Source: Intestinibacillus sp. Marseille-P6563 (lineage in GTDB: Bacteria > Bacillota > Clostridia > Oscillospirales > Butyricicoccaceae). From it: a stretch of DNA of 64,000 nucleotides. The notes beneath the pieces were generated by a model. The model saw only the letters and a program-made list of their open reading frames with translations. It was not told the DNA's origin and did no database searches. Below are positions 15,386-24,319 of this stretch, one piece after another (position 1 is the first letter of the stretch; the number at the start of each line of letters is the position of its first letter). The stretch lies in the NCBI RefSeq assembly GCF_900604335.1, contig NZ_UWOD01000001.1, forward strand, positions 434,001 to 498,000, in the 5' to 3' direction. The position numbers and the translations under genes are program-made.

Positions 15386-15427
15386 GCGAGAGCGAGAGCG
15401 AGAGCGAGAGCGAGAGCGAGAGCGAGA
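15386..15427. repeat. GCGAGA hexanucleotide microsatellite, 7 copies
   Basis: Seven perfect tandem GCGAGA units, directly continuous with the GAGAGC that begins the 92-bp oriT-like block. The matching block at 20826-20917 has a single GAGAGC, so the array expanded here. Confidence 0.95.
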
Positions 15428-15515
15428 GCAAGTATCGACCCGTGGCCCAAATTTCGCTTTCGCTCATTTGTCCCCCTGGTCTGCTACTTGTTGGGGTTGC
15501 CACCCCAAACCCGCC
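15424..15515 (+). other. Candidate oriT block (MOBP module, copy 1)
   Basis: 92 bp, closely similar to the reverse complement of 20826-20917. It contains AAATTTCGCTTTCGCTCATT and a hairpin TTGGGGT-TGCC-ACCCCAA. Both copies lie upstream of mobC in the direction of transfer genes, the expected place of an origin of transfer. Confidence 0.6.
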
Positions 15516-15577
15516 TTGGGCCGGTGCATCCGCACCGGCCCTTGTGCCTATTCGACAAAAGTAGACGTTGGAATTGT

Positions 15578-15606
15578 TTGACAACACTGTGATTTTGCTC
15601 TATAAT
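15578..15606 (+). promoter_or_regulatory. Promoter upstream of mobC
   Basis: TTGACA (15578-15583), 17 bp, TATAAT (15601-15606): perfect consensus, about 215 bp before the mobC start. Confidence 0.85.
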
Positions 15607-15614
15607 AGCCTTGA

Positions 15615-15722
15615 CGATGAGTGAGATATAAGAAGTGAATATGAAAATCACTTGAACCCAGATGGTCTTGACCACCTGGGTTCAATGTATTTCCGAAGGC
15701 CAACGCCCACTTCTTCATCACG
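15615..15722 (+). ncRNA. Structured leader RNA before mobC
   Basis: Downstream of the promoter an inner hairpin GAACCCAG-x-TGGT / ACCA-x-CTGGGTTC (15654-15683) is enclosed by outer complementary strands AGAAGTG (about 15630) with CACTTCT (about 15709) and GATGA with TCATC. The nested pairing suggests a regulatory leader or part of the transfer origin. No known family is recognised. Confidence 0.45.
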
Positions 15723-15823
15723 GATTAGAAACAGGAACCTCCCCCAGACAACTGAATATGGAAAAGAGTACAATGGGGGAACTATGCCCGGACGCAAATT
15801 TGAAAAATAGGAGGTAAAAATTA

Positions 15824-16222
15824 TTGTCCAAACGCTACAACACGCCCCACCGCGACCGCATCATCAAGACCCGTGTGACCGAGGAAGAACACGCCGACTT
15901 CATGGAGCGCCTGACCGCCTACGGCATGAGCCAGTCCGAATTTATCCGGCAGGCCATCACCGGCGCGACCGTCAAGCCCATCATCATCGTGTCCCCCGTC
16001 AATGACGAGCTGCTTGCCTCCATCGGGAGGCTGACCGGGGAGTACGGGAAGATCGGCGGCAACCTCAACCAGATCGCCCGCTATCTGAACGAGTTCGGGA
16101 CGCCGTACAATGCCCTCGCCGCCGAGGTTCGGGCGGAGCTGTCCGACCTCGCTGCCTTGAAGTTTCGGGTGCTTCGGGAGGTAGGTGAAGCCATTGGCAA
16201 CACTGAAACATTTAAGCTCTAA
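15824..16222 (+). CDS. mobC: MobC relaxosome accessory protein
   Basis: A 132-residue ribbon-helix-helix-type protein with a TTG start (AGGAGGT 9 bases upstream). The N-terminal part (RIIKTRVTEEEHADFMERL, SQSEFIRQAI) is the DNA-binding ribbon-helix-helix. The C-terminal MobC signature is GGNLNQIARYLNEFGTPYN. It would bind oriT upstream and help the relaxase nick. It overlaps the relaxase gene by 38 bp. Paralog: 20289-20690. Confidence 0.87.
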   Translation: MSKRYNTPHRDRIIKTRVTEEEHADFMERLTAYGMSQSEFIRQAITGATVKPIIIVSPVNDELLASIGRLTGEYGKIGGNLNQIARYLNEFGTPYNALAAEVRAELSDLAALKFRVLREVGEAIGNTETFKL

Positions 16223-17549
16223 AAATGCCGACTACGGCGCGGCGGAGCAGTACCTCACCTTCGAGCATGACGAGTTCACCGGCAGGCCCGTCCTGGACGA
16301 AAACGGGCGGCTTGTCCCCCGCCAGGACTACCGCATTTCTTCTTTGAACTGCGGCGGGGAGGACTTCGCCGTGGCCTGTATGCGGGCCAACCTCCGCTAC
16401 GGAAAGAACCAGCGGCGGGAGGACGTGAAAAGCCACCACTACATCCTGTCCTTTGACCCCAGGGACGGCCCCGACCACGGCCTGACGATGGACAAGGCCC
16501 AGGCGTTGGGGGAGCGGTTCTGCGCCGAACAGTTCCCCGGACACCAGGCCCTGGTCTGCACCCACCCGGACGGCCACAACCACAGCGGCAACATCCATGT
16601 CCATATCGTCATCAACTCCCTGCGGGTGGCCGAGGCGGAGCGCAAGCCGTACATGGACAGGGCCAGCGACACCCAGGCTGGGGCCAAGCACCGCTGCACC
16701 GCCGCAGCCATGCGCCACTTCCGGGCCGAGGTCATGGAGCTGTGCCAGGGGGCGGGGCTGTACCAAATCGACTTGCTGGGCGGGAGCAAAAACCGTGTCA
16801 CCGAACGGGAGTATTGGGCGCAGAAGAAAGGGCAGCTTGCTCTGGACACCGAAGCCGCCGCCCAGGGTAAGCCGCCCACCAAGTTTGAAACGGACAAAGA
16901 GAAGCTACGCCGGGAGATCCGAGCCGTCCTCGCTGTGGCTGTCAGCTTCGAGGACTTTGCCCAGCGGCTGTTGCAGCGGGGCATCACTGTCAAGGAGAGC
17001 CGGGGCCGGTTGTCCTACCTCACCCCCGACCGAACGAAACCCATCACCGCCCGCAAGCTGGGGGACGACTTTGACCGCGCCGCCGTGGGCGCTGCTCTGG
17101 AGCGCAACGCTGCCCGTCCCAGCCTGGGAGCCAAGCCCAGCATCCGGGAGCAGCTTCGCCAGCCCCAGGGCGTCCAGCGCATGGTGGACATCGAGGCCAA
17201 GAAAGCCGAGGGTACGGAAGAAGAAAAGCGGCTGATCGACGAGAAGATGAAGCAGCTTCCCATAAAGCAGTATGGGGCATACTTCCGTAAAATGGCGATA
17301 GACGGGTATATTCTTGTCGTTGACCGAAGCGACACAAAAGCATATATCCGGGAACTGCAAGCGGTGAGCCGGAACATCAACCAGATTGCAAAACGCGCCA
17401 ATGCGACGGGGACGGTTTACAGGCAGGATATAGAGGACATTAAAAAGGCGGTGGACGAGATATGGCGGTTACAAAGACGCACCCTATGCTGTTATCCGAT
17501 GTGGGCCTCAAACCCTACACGAATACAGCATATCACAACGAGGAACTAA
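16185..17549 (+). CDS. MobA/Nes-type relaxase with foreign C-terminus (chimera)
   Basis: A 454-codon frame with a GTG start at 16185 (GGGAGG upstream). Residues 1-340 match the intact relaxase at 18701-20326: N-terminal KNADYGAAEQYLTFEHDEF and the HUH motif HPDGHNHSGNIHVHIVINS. From about residue 345 it switches to KQYGAYFRKMAIDG ... YIRELQAVSRNINQIAKRAN, the C-terminal signature of a different MobC family. The last ~20 residues run into the IS110 remnant (junction near 17470). The protein is thus a relaxase catalytic domain joined to a MobC tail and then cut. It may still nick DNA, but it lacks the normal C-terminal coiled region. Confidence 0.8.
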   Translation: MKPLATLKHLSSKNADYGAAEQYLTFEHDEFTGRPVLDENGRLVPRQDYRISSLNCGGEDFAVACMRANLRYGKNQRREDVKSHHYILSFDPRDGPDHGLTMDKAQALGERFCAEQFPGHQALVCTHPDGHNHSGNIHVHIVINSLRVAEAERKPYMDRASDTQAGAKHRCTAAAMRHFRAEVMELCQGAGLYQIDLLGGSKNRVTEREYWAQKKGQLALDTEAAAQGKPPTKFETDKEKLRREIRAVLAVAVSFEDFAQRLLQRGITVKESRGRLSYLTPDRTKPITARKLGDDFDRAAVGAALERNAARPSLGAKPSIREQLRQPQGVQRMVDIEAKKAEGTEEEKRLIDEKMKQLPIKQYGAYFRKMAIDGYILVVDRSDTKAYIRELQAVSRNINQIAKRANATGTVYRQDIEDIKKAVDEIWRLQRRTLCCYPMWASNPTRIQHITTRN

Positions 17550-18328
17550 AGTCACTCACCAGATACCGTTTTGACAAGGTGAAAGAACGAGCAAAGCTGA
17601 AAAGCTCAATTTCCAGACTGGTTTGCATTCTCTTCCCTGAACTGGAGAAGCTGGTGTCCTCTCTCCATTTGGCGACTGTCTACGCTCTGCTGGAAGAGTT
17701 TCCAGGTTCCAAACAGATTGCCAAGGCACACCTGACAAGGCTCAAAACCCTTTTGGGAAACGCCTCCAAAGGTCGCTACGGTCGGGATATGGCTGTTACT
17801 ATCCGGAGCGCTGCTCAGAATTCTGTTGGGTCCTGTATGCCTGCCAAATCCCTGGAATTGCAACATACCATCCGGCTTATCCGTGAATTGGATGCTGAGA
17901 TCGCTGAAATCGAGGCTGAAATTGAGACAATGATGGACAAGATACAGTCTCCCATTATAACTATCCCTGGCATGGGCTTTCGTATGGCTGCCATGATTCT
18001 TGCTGAAATCGGCGACTTCTCTCGGTTTGAGTCGCCGGACAAATTATTGGCCTACGCCGGAATGTCGCCTTCTACTTACCAGTCCGGGCAGCTCAAAAAT
18101 TGCTATCCCCACATGGAGAAGCGTGGCTCTCGATACTTACGCTACGCTCTTTACAACGCAGCCAAGTATGTCTGTCACTGGGACCCAACCTTTGCTGCTT
18201 ACCTTGCTAAGAAAAGAGATGAAGGCAAACACTACAATGTCGCACTTTCTCATGCCACCAAAAAGTTAGTTCGTCTGCTGTTTGCCCTGGAAAGATCCAG
18301 ACAGCCTTATTGCAGCTTGGCGGCCTAA
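17475..18328 (+). pseudogene. IS110-family transposase, N-terminally truncated
   Basis: About 285 codons of a second, different IS110 transposase. The C-terminal domain is intact (IPGMGFRMAAMILAEIGDF, LAYAGMSPSTYQSGQ, KRGSRYLRYALYNAA), but most of the DEDD catalytic domain is missing; the sequence begins inside it (PMLLSDVGLKPYTNTAYHNEEL). The break coincides with the end of the relaxase/MobC chimera. Unlikely to transpose. It lies at the centre of the inverted arrangement of two mobilization modules. Confidence 0.85.
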
Positions 18329-18700
18329 TTCCATCTTGTTAGCCTACGCCGGGGTCCCTACGGACCTCTGCTTTGCTATACCTTTCTTGAACTATCTCTT
18401 TTCACCACCACCATTCATTTTTGGGGTTGACTTTTAATAGTTAATCTTTCTGCCGTTTCTATCGGGGTAACGGGATAGGCGGCGTTTGGTGTAGCGTTTC
18501 GGTGTCATTTTCGGGGATTTTCCCCTCTGTACGCCCCTTGAAAAAGGCGGGCGGTATTGCGGATAGGGGTAGATATGGGGGACGCTTTTGTGCGGTTTCG
18601 GTATCATTTTTGGGTGGAGTTCATCGGTCAATTTTCCATAGCAAAGGGGTGTGCAGAATGGAACCCCCTTTCCGGCGGGGTGGAACAAAACGGAACACCC
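18329..18700. other. Gap between IS110 remnant and convergent relaxase
   Basis: 372 bp. The first ~110 bp probably belong to the 3' end of the IS110 remnant (ending near GGGGTTGACTTTTAATAG). The rest is GC-rich sequence downstream of the relaxase at 18701. A short - strand frame (18434-18688) has no ribosome site or recognisable motif, and I do not call it. Confidence 0.5.
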
Positions 18701-20326
18701 TTACCGCTCCCAATCCCGGCGCACCTCTTTTGTCCGTTCCTGCCGGAGCATGGCGGCAAGATTGGATTTGACCTTTTGCAGTTCGGCGGCTCTGGCTTTC
18801 TGCTCCCGGTATTCGGTGTAAAGCCCGTTTTTCTCGGAAATCAGGGCTTCATTTTCCGCTTGCAGCTTGGAAACGGCGGGTAATTTCTTTAAGCCCCGTT
18901 CCCGAAAATACCGCACCGCCGCTTCGTACAGCGTCAGGTCTGAACGGTGGTATTCCCGGTACTGTTCCGGCTTTTTGGCGGTTTTCAGCCCGACATGGAC
19001 GGGCTTGGTCTTGCGGTAAACGGAGATCTGCCGCAGGAGTTCCTTGTTGGCGGTGATTTTAGATTCCAGTTCTTTCAGCTTTTCCCCGGTGGTACGCTGT
19101 TCGGAGATAGCGGCGGTGAGGGCTGCGTCCACTTCTTCGGGGCTGGTAAAGCCATGCTCGGTAAGGAAGTTCACAGTCTTTGCCATCTGCTTGAGGTTAA
19201 AGGTTTTCGCCCAACGCTCATAGCCAATACCTTTTCCCTCGGCTCGCTTGGCGGCTATATCCACAAGCCGCTGCGGACTGTCGGGGTGCGGGGTGATTTT
19301 GGCGGGTTTTTGCTGCCGTATGCCCTCGGAAATCGGCGGCTGGTATTCCTGCCCGCCCTGTATCTTGACGGCTGCCCTGTGGGCGTTTTGCTGGAAAACG
19401 GCAAATACGGCGGCTTTGTCAAAATCCGTCCCCAACTTTCGGGCGGTGATGGGCTTCGTCCTGTCCGGCGTGAGGTAAGATAGCCGCCCTCGGCTCTCCT
19501 TGACTGAAATCCCATAGTCCTGCATGAGAACAGCGGAGAAATCTTCAAAGGATTTTGCTTTTGATAACGCCGCCCGGATTGACTGCCGCAGGCGGTCTTT
19601 GTCGGTTTCAAACTTGGTCTGTCGGGGTGCGATACCCTCGGCAAGCAGGACAGCGTTTTCCTTATCCAGCTTGGCTTGTCCTTTGCGCTTCGCCCAGTAT
19701 TCACGCTCGGTCACTTTGTTTTTGCCGCCGTTCAAGAGGTCTATCTGGTAAAGCCCCTCCCGGTGGCACATCTCCATGACTTCGCTGCGGAAGTAGCGCA
19801 TGGCGGCGGCTGTGCAGCGGTGCTTGTCCCCGGCCCTGGTGTCGCTTGCCCTGTCCATGTAGGGCTTGCGCTCCACCTCGGCAACCCGCAGGCTGTTGAT
19901 GACGATATGCACATGGATATTGCCGCTGTGGTTGTGTCCGTCCGGATGGGTGCAGACAAGTGCCTGATGTCCGTGAAAGTGTTCCTTGCAGTAGGCAAGC
20001 CCCAACGCCTGCGCCCGGTCTACGGTCAGGCCATTGTCGGCTGCGTCCAGTGGGTCAAAGCTGATGATATAGTGATGGCTCTTGATGTCCTCCCGTTTGC
20101 TGTTCTTGCCGTACCGCAGGTTTGCCCGGATACAGGACAGAGCGAAATCCTCACCCCCGCAGTTCAGCGTGTCCAGCCGGTAGTCCTGCCGGGGGACAAG
20201 CCGCCCATTTTCATCAAGGGTGGGCTTCATGGTAAACTCGTCATGCTCAAAGGTCAGGTAGGCTTCGGCGGCTCCGTAGTCGGCATTTTTAGAGCTGATA
20301 TGCTTTATCGTTGCCATAGGCTTCAC
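18701..20326 (-). CDS. MobA/Nes-type relaxase, apparently intact
   Basis: A 541-residue relaxase starting MKPMATIKHISSKNADYGAAE, overlapping mobC by 38 bp. The first 300 residues are the relaxase domain with the metal-binding HPDGHNHSGNIHVHIVINS motif; the catalytic Tyr is probably among those near the N-terminus (DYGAAEAYLTF). It continues with SRGRLSYLTPDRTKPITARKLG and a long coiled-coil C-terminus rich in Glu, Lys and Gln. It would act at the oriT-like block 20826-20917. The gene is about 70% identical by eye to the truncated one at 16185, in inverted orientation. Confidence 0.88.
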   Translation of the reverse strand: MKPMATIKHISSKNADYGAAEAYLTFEHDEFTMKPTLDENGRLVPRQDYRLDTLNCGGEDFALSCIRANLRYGKNSKREDIKSHHYIISFDPLDAADNGLTVDRAQALGLAYCKEHFHGHQALVCTHPDGHNHSGNIHVHIVINSLRVAEVERKPYMDRASDTRAGDKHRCTAAAMRYFRSEVMEMCHREGLYQIDLLNGGKNKVTEREYWAKRKGQAKLDKENAVLLAEGIAPRQTKFETDKDRLRQSIRAALSKAKSFEDFSAVLMQDYGISVKESRGRLSYLTPDRTKPITARKLGTDFDKAAVFAVFQQNAHRAAVKIQGGQEYQPPISEGIRQQKPAKITPHPDSPQRLVDIAAKRAEGKGIGYERWAKTFNLKQMAKTVNFLTEHGFTSPEEVDAALTAAISEQRTTGEKLKELESKITANKELLRQISVYRKTKPVHVGLKTAKKPEQYREYHRSDLTLYEAAVRYFRERGLKKLPAVSKLQAENEALISEKNGLYTEYREQKARAAELQKVKSNLAAMLRQERTKEVRRDWER

Positions 20327-20690
20327 CTATCACTTTCAGCACATCGAACTTGAGGGCGGCAAGGTCGGAAACGGCGGCTCTCACTTCGCCGGACAGGGCG
20401 TTGTAGGGTGCGCCGTACTCGTTCAGATACCGGGCGATCTGATTCAGGTTGCTTCCGATTTTCCCATACTGCGCCACAAGGGAAGATACGGCGGCAAGCA
20501 TTTCTTCGCTGTGGGCGGTCACCCGGATAACGGAGGCAATCCGGCTGTAAAAGATGGCTTGCCGGATATACTCGGACTGGCTCATGGAGAGGGCGGCGCA
20601 TTTGTCCTCAAAGTCTTTGCGCTCGTCCTCGGTAAGCCTTGTTTTGACAACACATTTCCGCTTGGGGGTGTTGTAGGTCTTGTGTGGCAT
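20289..20690 (-). CDS. mobC: MobC relaxosome accessory protein
   Basis: A 133-residue paralog of 15824-16222, with the N-terminal CVVKTRLTEDERKDFEDKC, SQSEYIRQAIFY and the MobC signature GSNLNQIARYLNEYGAPYN. AAGGAG lies before the ATG. It would bind the oriT block immediately upstream. Co-transcribed with the relaxase, which it overlaps. Confidence 0.87.
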   Translation of the reverse strand: MPHKTYNTPKRKCVVKTRLTEDERKDFEDKCAALSMSQSEYIRQAIFYSRIASVIRVTAHSEEMLAAVSSLVAQYGKIGSNLNQIARYLNEYGAPYNALSGEVRAAVSDLAALKFDVLKVIGEAYGNDKAYQL

Positions 20691-21316
20691 GGCGGTTCAA
20701 CTCCTTTCGTTTGCTGTGGTTTGTCCTCTCACTGATAGGAGAAAAACAGGGGGTAAAGCGGAACTGTTTTTGAAAAATCCGAAAAAATATTTTTGATGGA
20801 TTTTTCATCGGCGTAAGCCGCATAAGGCGGGTTTGGGGTGGCAACCCCAACAAGTATCTGACCGGGGGACAAATGAGCGAAAAGCGAAATTTGGTACACT
20901 GGTCGATACTTGCTCTCCGTGACTGCAAACTATCCCTCACTTCCGTCCGCCACTTTTCCCCGGTTTGTATAAATGCTTTTTGCAAATTTTCCTTTGCCCA
21001 CTACTCGTCCATTGGGAGCCGGTTTTTGCAAACCGTTTGTCTTTTTCTACTACTAATAATCCAGCAAGGGACATTCCTGCCCGTTTTCACCAAAGTTACT
21101 CTGGACACCGGGCTTTCTGCCCGTTGTCTGCGGAGTGAACGGGCAGTTTTTCCCGTTCACTCTAAATACCACCGCCGTTCCCGTTTTGCCAAAAATGGGC
21201 GCAAAAAAAGCAGCAAATCTTTTTCAAGACTTACTGCTTTCGGTGTTATTGGTTGTGGCAATCGCTATGTTAAACAAATTTTATGCTGCGGTAATTGTAT
21301 CTGCAGGCGGCTGTGC
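20691..21316. other. Intergenic region upstream of mobC (copy 2)
   Basis: 626 bp with no convincing gene. It contains the oriT-like block (20826-20917), an AGTGAACGGG/CCCGTTCACT hairpin (21134-21161) without a T run, and the 3' flank of the unknown gene at 21317. A long + frame across it has no ribosome site and crosses the conserved non-coding block. Confidence 0.5.
20826..20917 (-). other. Candidate oriT block (MOBP module, copy 2)
   Basis: 92 bp, the inverted counterpart of 15424-15515, with the same TTGGGGT/ACCCCAA hairpin and the GAGAGCAAGTATCGACC start on the - strand. Single GAGAGC unit. Lies 136 bp upstream of mobC. Confidence 0.6.
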
Positions 21317-21916
21317 TTAGCCTTGGGCGGCAGCTTTCATCTCTGCACGGGCCGCATCATAGGCTTCCTCATAAAGTGCGTTCATTTCACTATGAAATTT
21401 ATTTTCCGCCTTTGTGGGAAACTCCATAACATCGCCATCGGAATCACAAGTCATAATTTTTTCTCCATTACTGTTATAAAACGCGGAAAAAGAGCTATAA
21501 AAATCGACAGTCGCCCGGCAACCCATCAAGGAAAAAGTCTGAAACCGATTGACGATATGGGGCAAGGTAGAAAGAATTTTATTTAACCCCATCAGAAGTT
21601 TGGGACGGTCTGGAGAAATATGCTGATTTTTATAGGCGTACCGATATGCAACATATTCCTCATCCATATAAACGCCCTTTTTGGCATCTTCTCTCGCCAT
21701 TCTCCGAATATTTTCAACAACTGCGTCCGGCAATGAGGTGTTGTTCTCAAACTCTGTAGTTGCAGAAGTGTTCTCTGCATCCTTTTTCCCGCTGATTTCC
21801 ACGGTATCCTCTCTGCTGAACTTGGTACTGGCTGCCTGTGACATACCTTTCGCCACCGCATTGCGTGTGTTCGGGATATAGAGTGAACCAGAAATGGTAG
21901 TAGAAGATATATTCAT
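21317..21916 (-). CDS. Unknown cargo protein 1 (199 aa)
   Basis: A 199-residue protein preceded by AAAGGAGGG. No signal peptide or membrane helix. The N-terminal 60 residues are Ser/Thr/Asn-rich and probably disordered (MNISSTTISGSLYIPNTRN...); a helical, acidic domain follows, ending EMNALYEEAYDAARAEMKAA. It is divergent from three + genes that begin at 22189 and resembles them in N-terminal style. No family is recognised. The shared disordered N-termini might be export signals, but that is a guess. Confidence 0.65.
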   Translation of the reverse strand: MNISSTTISGSLYIPNTRNAVAKGMSQAASTKFSREDTVEISGKKDAENTSATTEFENNTSLPDAVVENIRRMAREDAKKGVYMDEEYVAYRYAYKNQHISPDRPKLLMGLNKILSTLPHIVNRFQTFSLMGCRATVDFYSSFSAFYNSNGEKIMTCDSDGDVMEFPTKAENKFHSEMNALYEEAYDAARAEMKAAAQG

Positions 21917-22188
21917 CTTTTGTCCCTCCTTTTACCTTGTGCAAAGTCTCAAAACCAGCTTAAGAAAGTTGTGTGTCAATATTAAATACTCTAATTGTAT
22001 TTTCGGCTATTTTGAAAGAAAATTAAGTTGTTTGAACACAAAAGCAAAACAGAGAGGGAGAATTTACAGAATAGTGAGTGGCTGCCTGCCAAACTTTTGC
22101 GTGCTGCTTTATTCCGGAAATCTTAAATTTTAAGAAAACAGGTCGATATAATCATTAGAAAGAATTTATATGGAAGGAGTTTTTCACG

Positions 22189-23328
22189 ATGTCATGGCAA
22201 GTACCAAATATAAACGGTCAGCTTTCGTCTGAGCTGGTCAACAGCGGATGGACTATATATAAAAGCACCCAATCCGGTCAAGGAAATACACAGGCAGTTA
22301 CCGGCGGGCAAGCGCGTCTTTCCCCACCCTCTTTCGATACAGTAGATTTTAGTGACAGCAGTATCCCTGATATTACTCCTGAAACTCCAGAAGGTATGTT
22401 TCCCAACGGGGCACAAGTGGATGAAGATGGGAAAACGATTGTCAGAAACCTGTGGGGTGGAATTAAAGTAGAATCCCGGATTGGAGCAGACGGCCAGTTT
22501 ATCACATTTCCCGATGAGGCTAATCGGAGTGCTGCCAAAGGGGCCGCTACCCATGGTTTCTTTTATCACACCACGGATTTTCTAAAGGAGGCCGCCCAAA
22601 AGTACAGTACCTTGGGAGAAAATGAAACCTTCCGTTTCCGGGATATTCAGGATGAAGGCTTTATCCGTGACACCCTGGATTTTCTGACCAATGGCAATTA
22701 TACAGAAAAAGATGTTGCCGCCATGAAAGAGCAAATGGAAGATGTCGTTCTGGAGCTGGCACAGCAGATCAAGGATGGCAAAGAGTTTGATTTAAGCAGT
22801 GTCCAGACAAAGTTGACTATTGGCAACTCTGAAATCGGAGTTGGACAGCTTTTTGAGCTGCAATCATTAGGCAAAGATTTGGAAGGTGTTTTGAATCAAA
22901 CTTCCGTAGGCCAGATGGATTCCTTTGCATACGCTCAAAAAGGTCTTACAAAATCTATCGCTGAATACTATGGCAAAAACTATGGAGCGGTAGGTGAAAT
23001 GTTTGCAGACGGCATCGAGCGGCTTTATGAAAAAAGCATCCAAAATGTTCAAAAGCTAAACAATAGCATGAACAGTGGCTATGGCGGAATCGGTTGGTCG
23101 CAGAAGGAAAATGATTCCGTTCACACCGGCCTTGAAATTTCCGACCTATTTGCCAATCTGGATTGTAGCAGCAAGGACGCTTTTATGGCGGATTTCAACG
23201 CAAAGCTCTCCGATATGCGCACCCTTGTGCAGCAGTTTGGCAAAAAGTATAATCTCTCCGACACTTATTTGGGGATTGCCGGAGATATGGCAAACTTGAT
23301 GAAATATGTTCAGTCGGCGATTAGATGA
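22189..23328 (+). CDS. Unknown cargo protein 2 (379 aa)
   Basis: A 379-residue protein with GAAGGAG upstream of the ATG. The first ~75 residues are low-complexity (Ser, Thr, Pro, Gly), with DITPETPEGMFPNGAQVDEDG. Then a mixed domain with ATHGFFYHTTDFLKEAA follows, and from about residue 160 acidic helices resemble a coiled domain. No membrane segment, no cysteines that stand out and no catalytic signature. First gene of a three-gene + operon. Not recognised. Confidence 0.7.
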   Translation: MSWQVPNINGQLSSELVNSGWTIYKSTQSGQGNTQAVTGGQARLSPPSFDTVDFSDSSIPDITPETPEGMFPNGAQVDEDGKTIVRNLWGGIKVESRIGADGQFITFPDEANRSAAKGAATHGFFYHTTDFLKEAAQKYSTLGENETFRFRDIQDEGFIRDTLDFLTNGNYTEKDVAAMKEQMEDVVLELAQQIKDGKEFDLSSVQTKLTIGNSEIGVGQLFELQSLGKDLEGVLNQTSVGQMDSFAYAQKGLTKSIAEYYGKNYGAVGEMFADGIERLYEKSIQNVQKLNNSMNSGYGGIGWSQKENDSVHTGLEISDLFANLDCSSKDAFMADFNAKLSDMRTLVQQFGKKYNLSDTYLGIAGDMANLMKYVQSAIR

Positions 23329-23398
23329 TTTGAGAGAAGTGCCTTTTTGTTCATCATCTTTTGCCAGCCATTTTATGTGTAAAAGGAGGTAAGGCCCT

Positions 23399-24277
23399 AT
23401 GTTTGTATCAAATCTGCCCGGTTCTCTCCAGGGAGCTTGGGGCAATGCTCCATTTTTACAGGTTAATAGCCCTAAAATCGGAATCTTGGGACAAAACACC
23501 CCTGCACAGGATGTTCTGGGGCGAATGTCGGAGAATCTGATGGATGCCCAGCAGCAAACCTCCCTTCGGGATCGTGTGGAGTTAAAATTTTCTGGAGTTT
23601 TGGACACGGAGTATTCTGCCCTGTCGGAGGTTCCAACCGAGACTCTAAAGTGTTTTGCCGGATTACTGGATGCGTACGCACGCTTTAACAGCATGACCGA
23701 GCATGCGCTGACAGAATACCGGGATCAGCTGACCGCCTTTGACCAGACCATTCAGGAGTACCAGGATATGCTGGATGGTAAGGCTGCACTGCCGGAGGAC
23801 ATGACCACAGAACAGGTACAGGCCATGCTGGATCTGGTAAAGGAGACCAGGGCTCAGTTTTTGCAGGATGGCGGCAAAGAAGTAAACCGCCGATTGGCTT
23901 TCTCAAACAGCTATGCAGATGACAGACTGTTCAACCATGTGGCATCCGCCGTGTTGGGCGAATCTTTCGAGAATGCGGGCAAGGGTGCCGATTTCTGGCG
24001 TATTGACCCAAATGCGGAGGACATCTATGGGGAAATTGACCGGGCGTTGGGTGCAGTGGACAGTTTGACCCAGACTTGCAGACAGGGCCTTGGCGCTATT
24101 GCCACGGAGCTGAAGCGCCGGGGCTATGATGATTCTGACTTCATGCATTATTACAGCCAGTGGTATCAGTCCGAAAAGCCCCAGCTCTTGTGCAGCGATA
24201 TGAATGCTCTGGTGGAACGCACCCTGGCAGATCTGCGCGAAAAAAGTCTGGCAATTTCCGAAGGTATAGATGACTAA
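23399..24277 (+). CDS. Unknown cargo protein 3 (292 aa)
   Basis: A 292-residue protein with AAAGGAGGT 9 bases upstream. The N-terminal 45 residues are probably disordered (MFVSNLPGSLQGAWGNAPFL...), the remainder mostly alpha-helical with regular heptads (EYRDQLTAFDQTIQEYQDML, LDLVKETRAQFLQDG). No signal peptide. It shares operon and composition with the genes on either side. Function unknown; the helical layout fits a structural or partner-binding protein. Confidence 0.7.
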   Translation: MFVSNLPGSLQGAWGNAPFLQVNSPKIGILGQNTPAQDVLGRMSENLMDAQQQTSLRDRVELKFSGVLDTEYSALSEVPTETLKCFAGLLDAYARFNSMTEHALTEYRDQLTAFDQTIQEYQDMLDGKAALPEDMTTEQVQAMLDLVKETRAQFLQDGGKEVNRRLAFSNSYADDRLFNHVASAVLGESFENAGKGADFWRIDPNAEDIYGEIDRALGAVDSLTQTCRQGLGAIATELKRRGYDDSDFMHYYSQWYQSEKPQLLCSDMNALVERTLADLREKSLAISEGIDD

Positions 24278-24319
24278 CGCTGACGGCCTGGATTGACTTT
24301 CAGGAGGAGGTGTAACAAA

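Noticed and set aside
20873-21586. 237-codon + frame upstream of the cargo cassette
   Set aside because: Crosses the conserved oriT block and the 3' part of the 21317 gene; no ribosome site.
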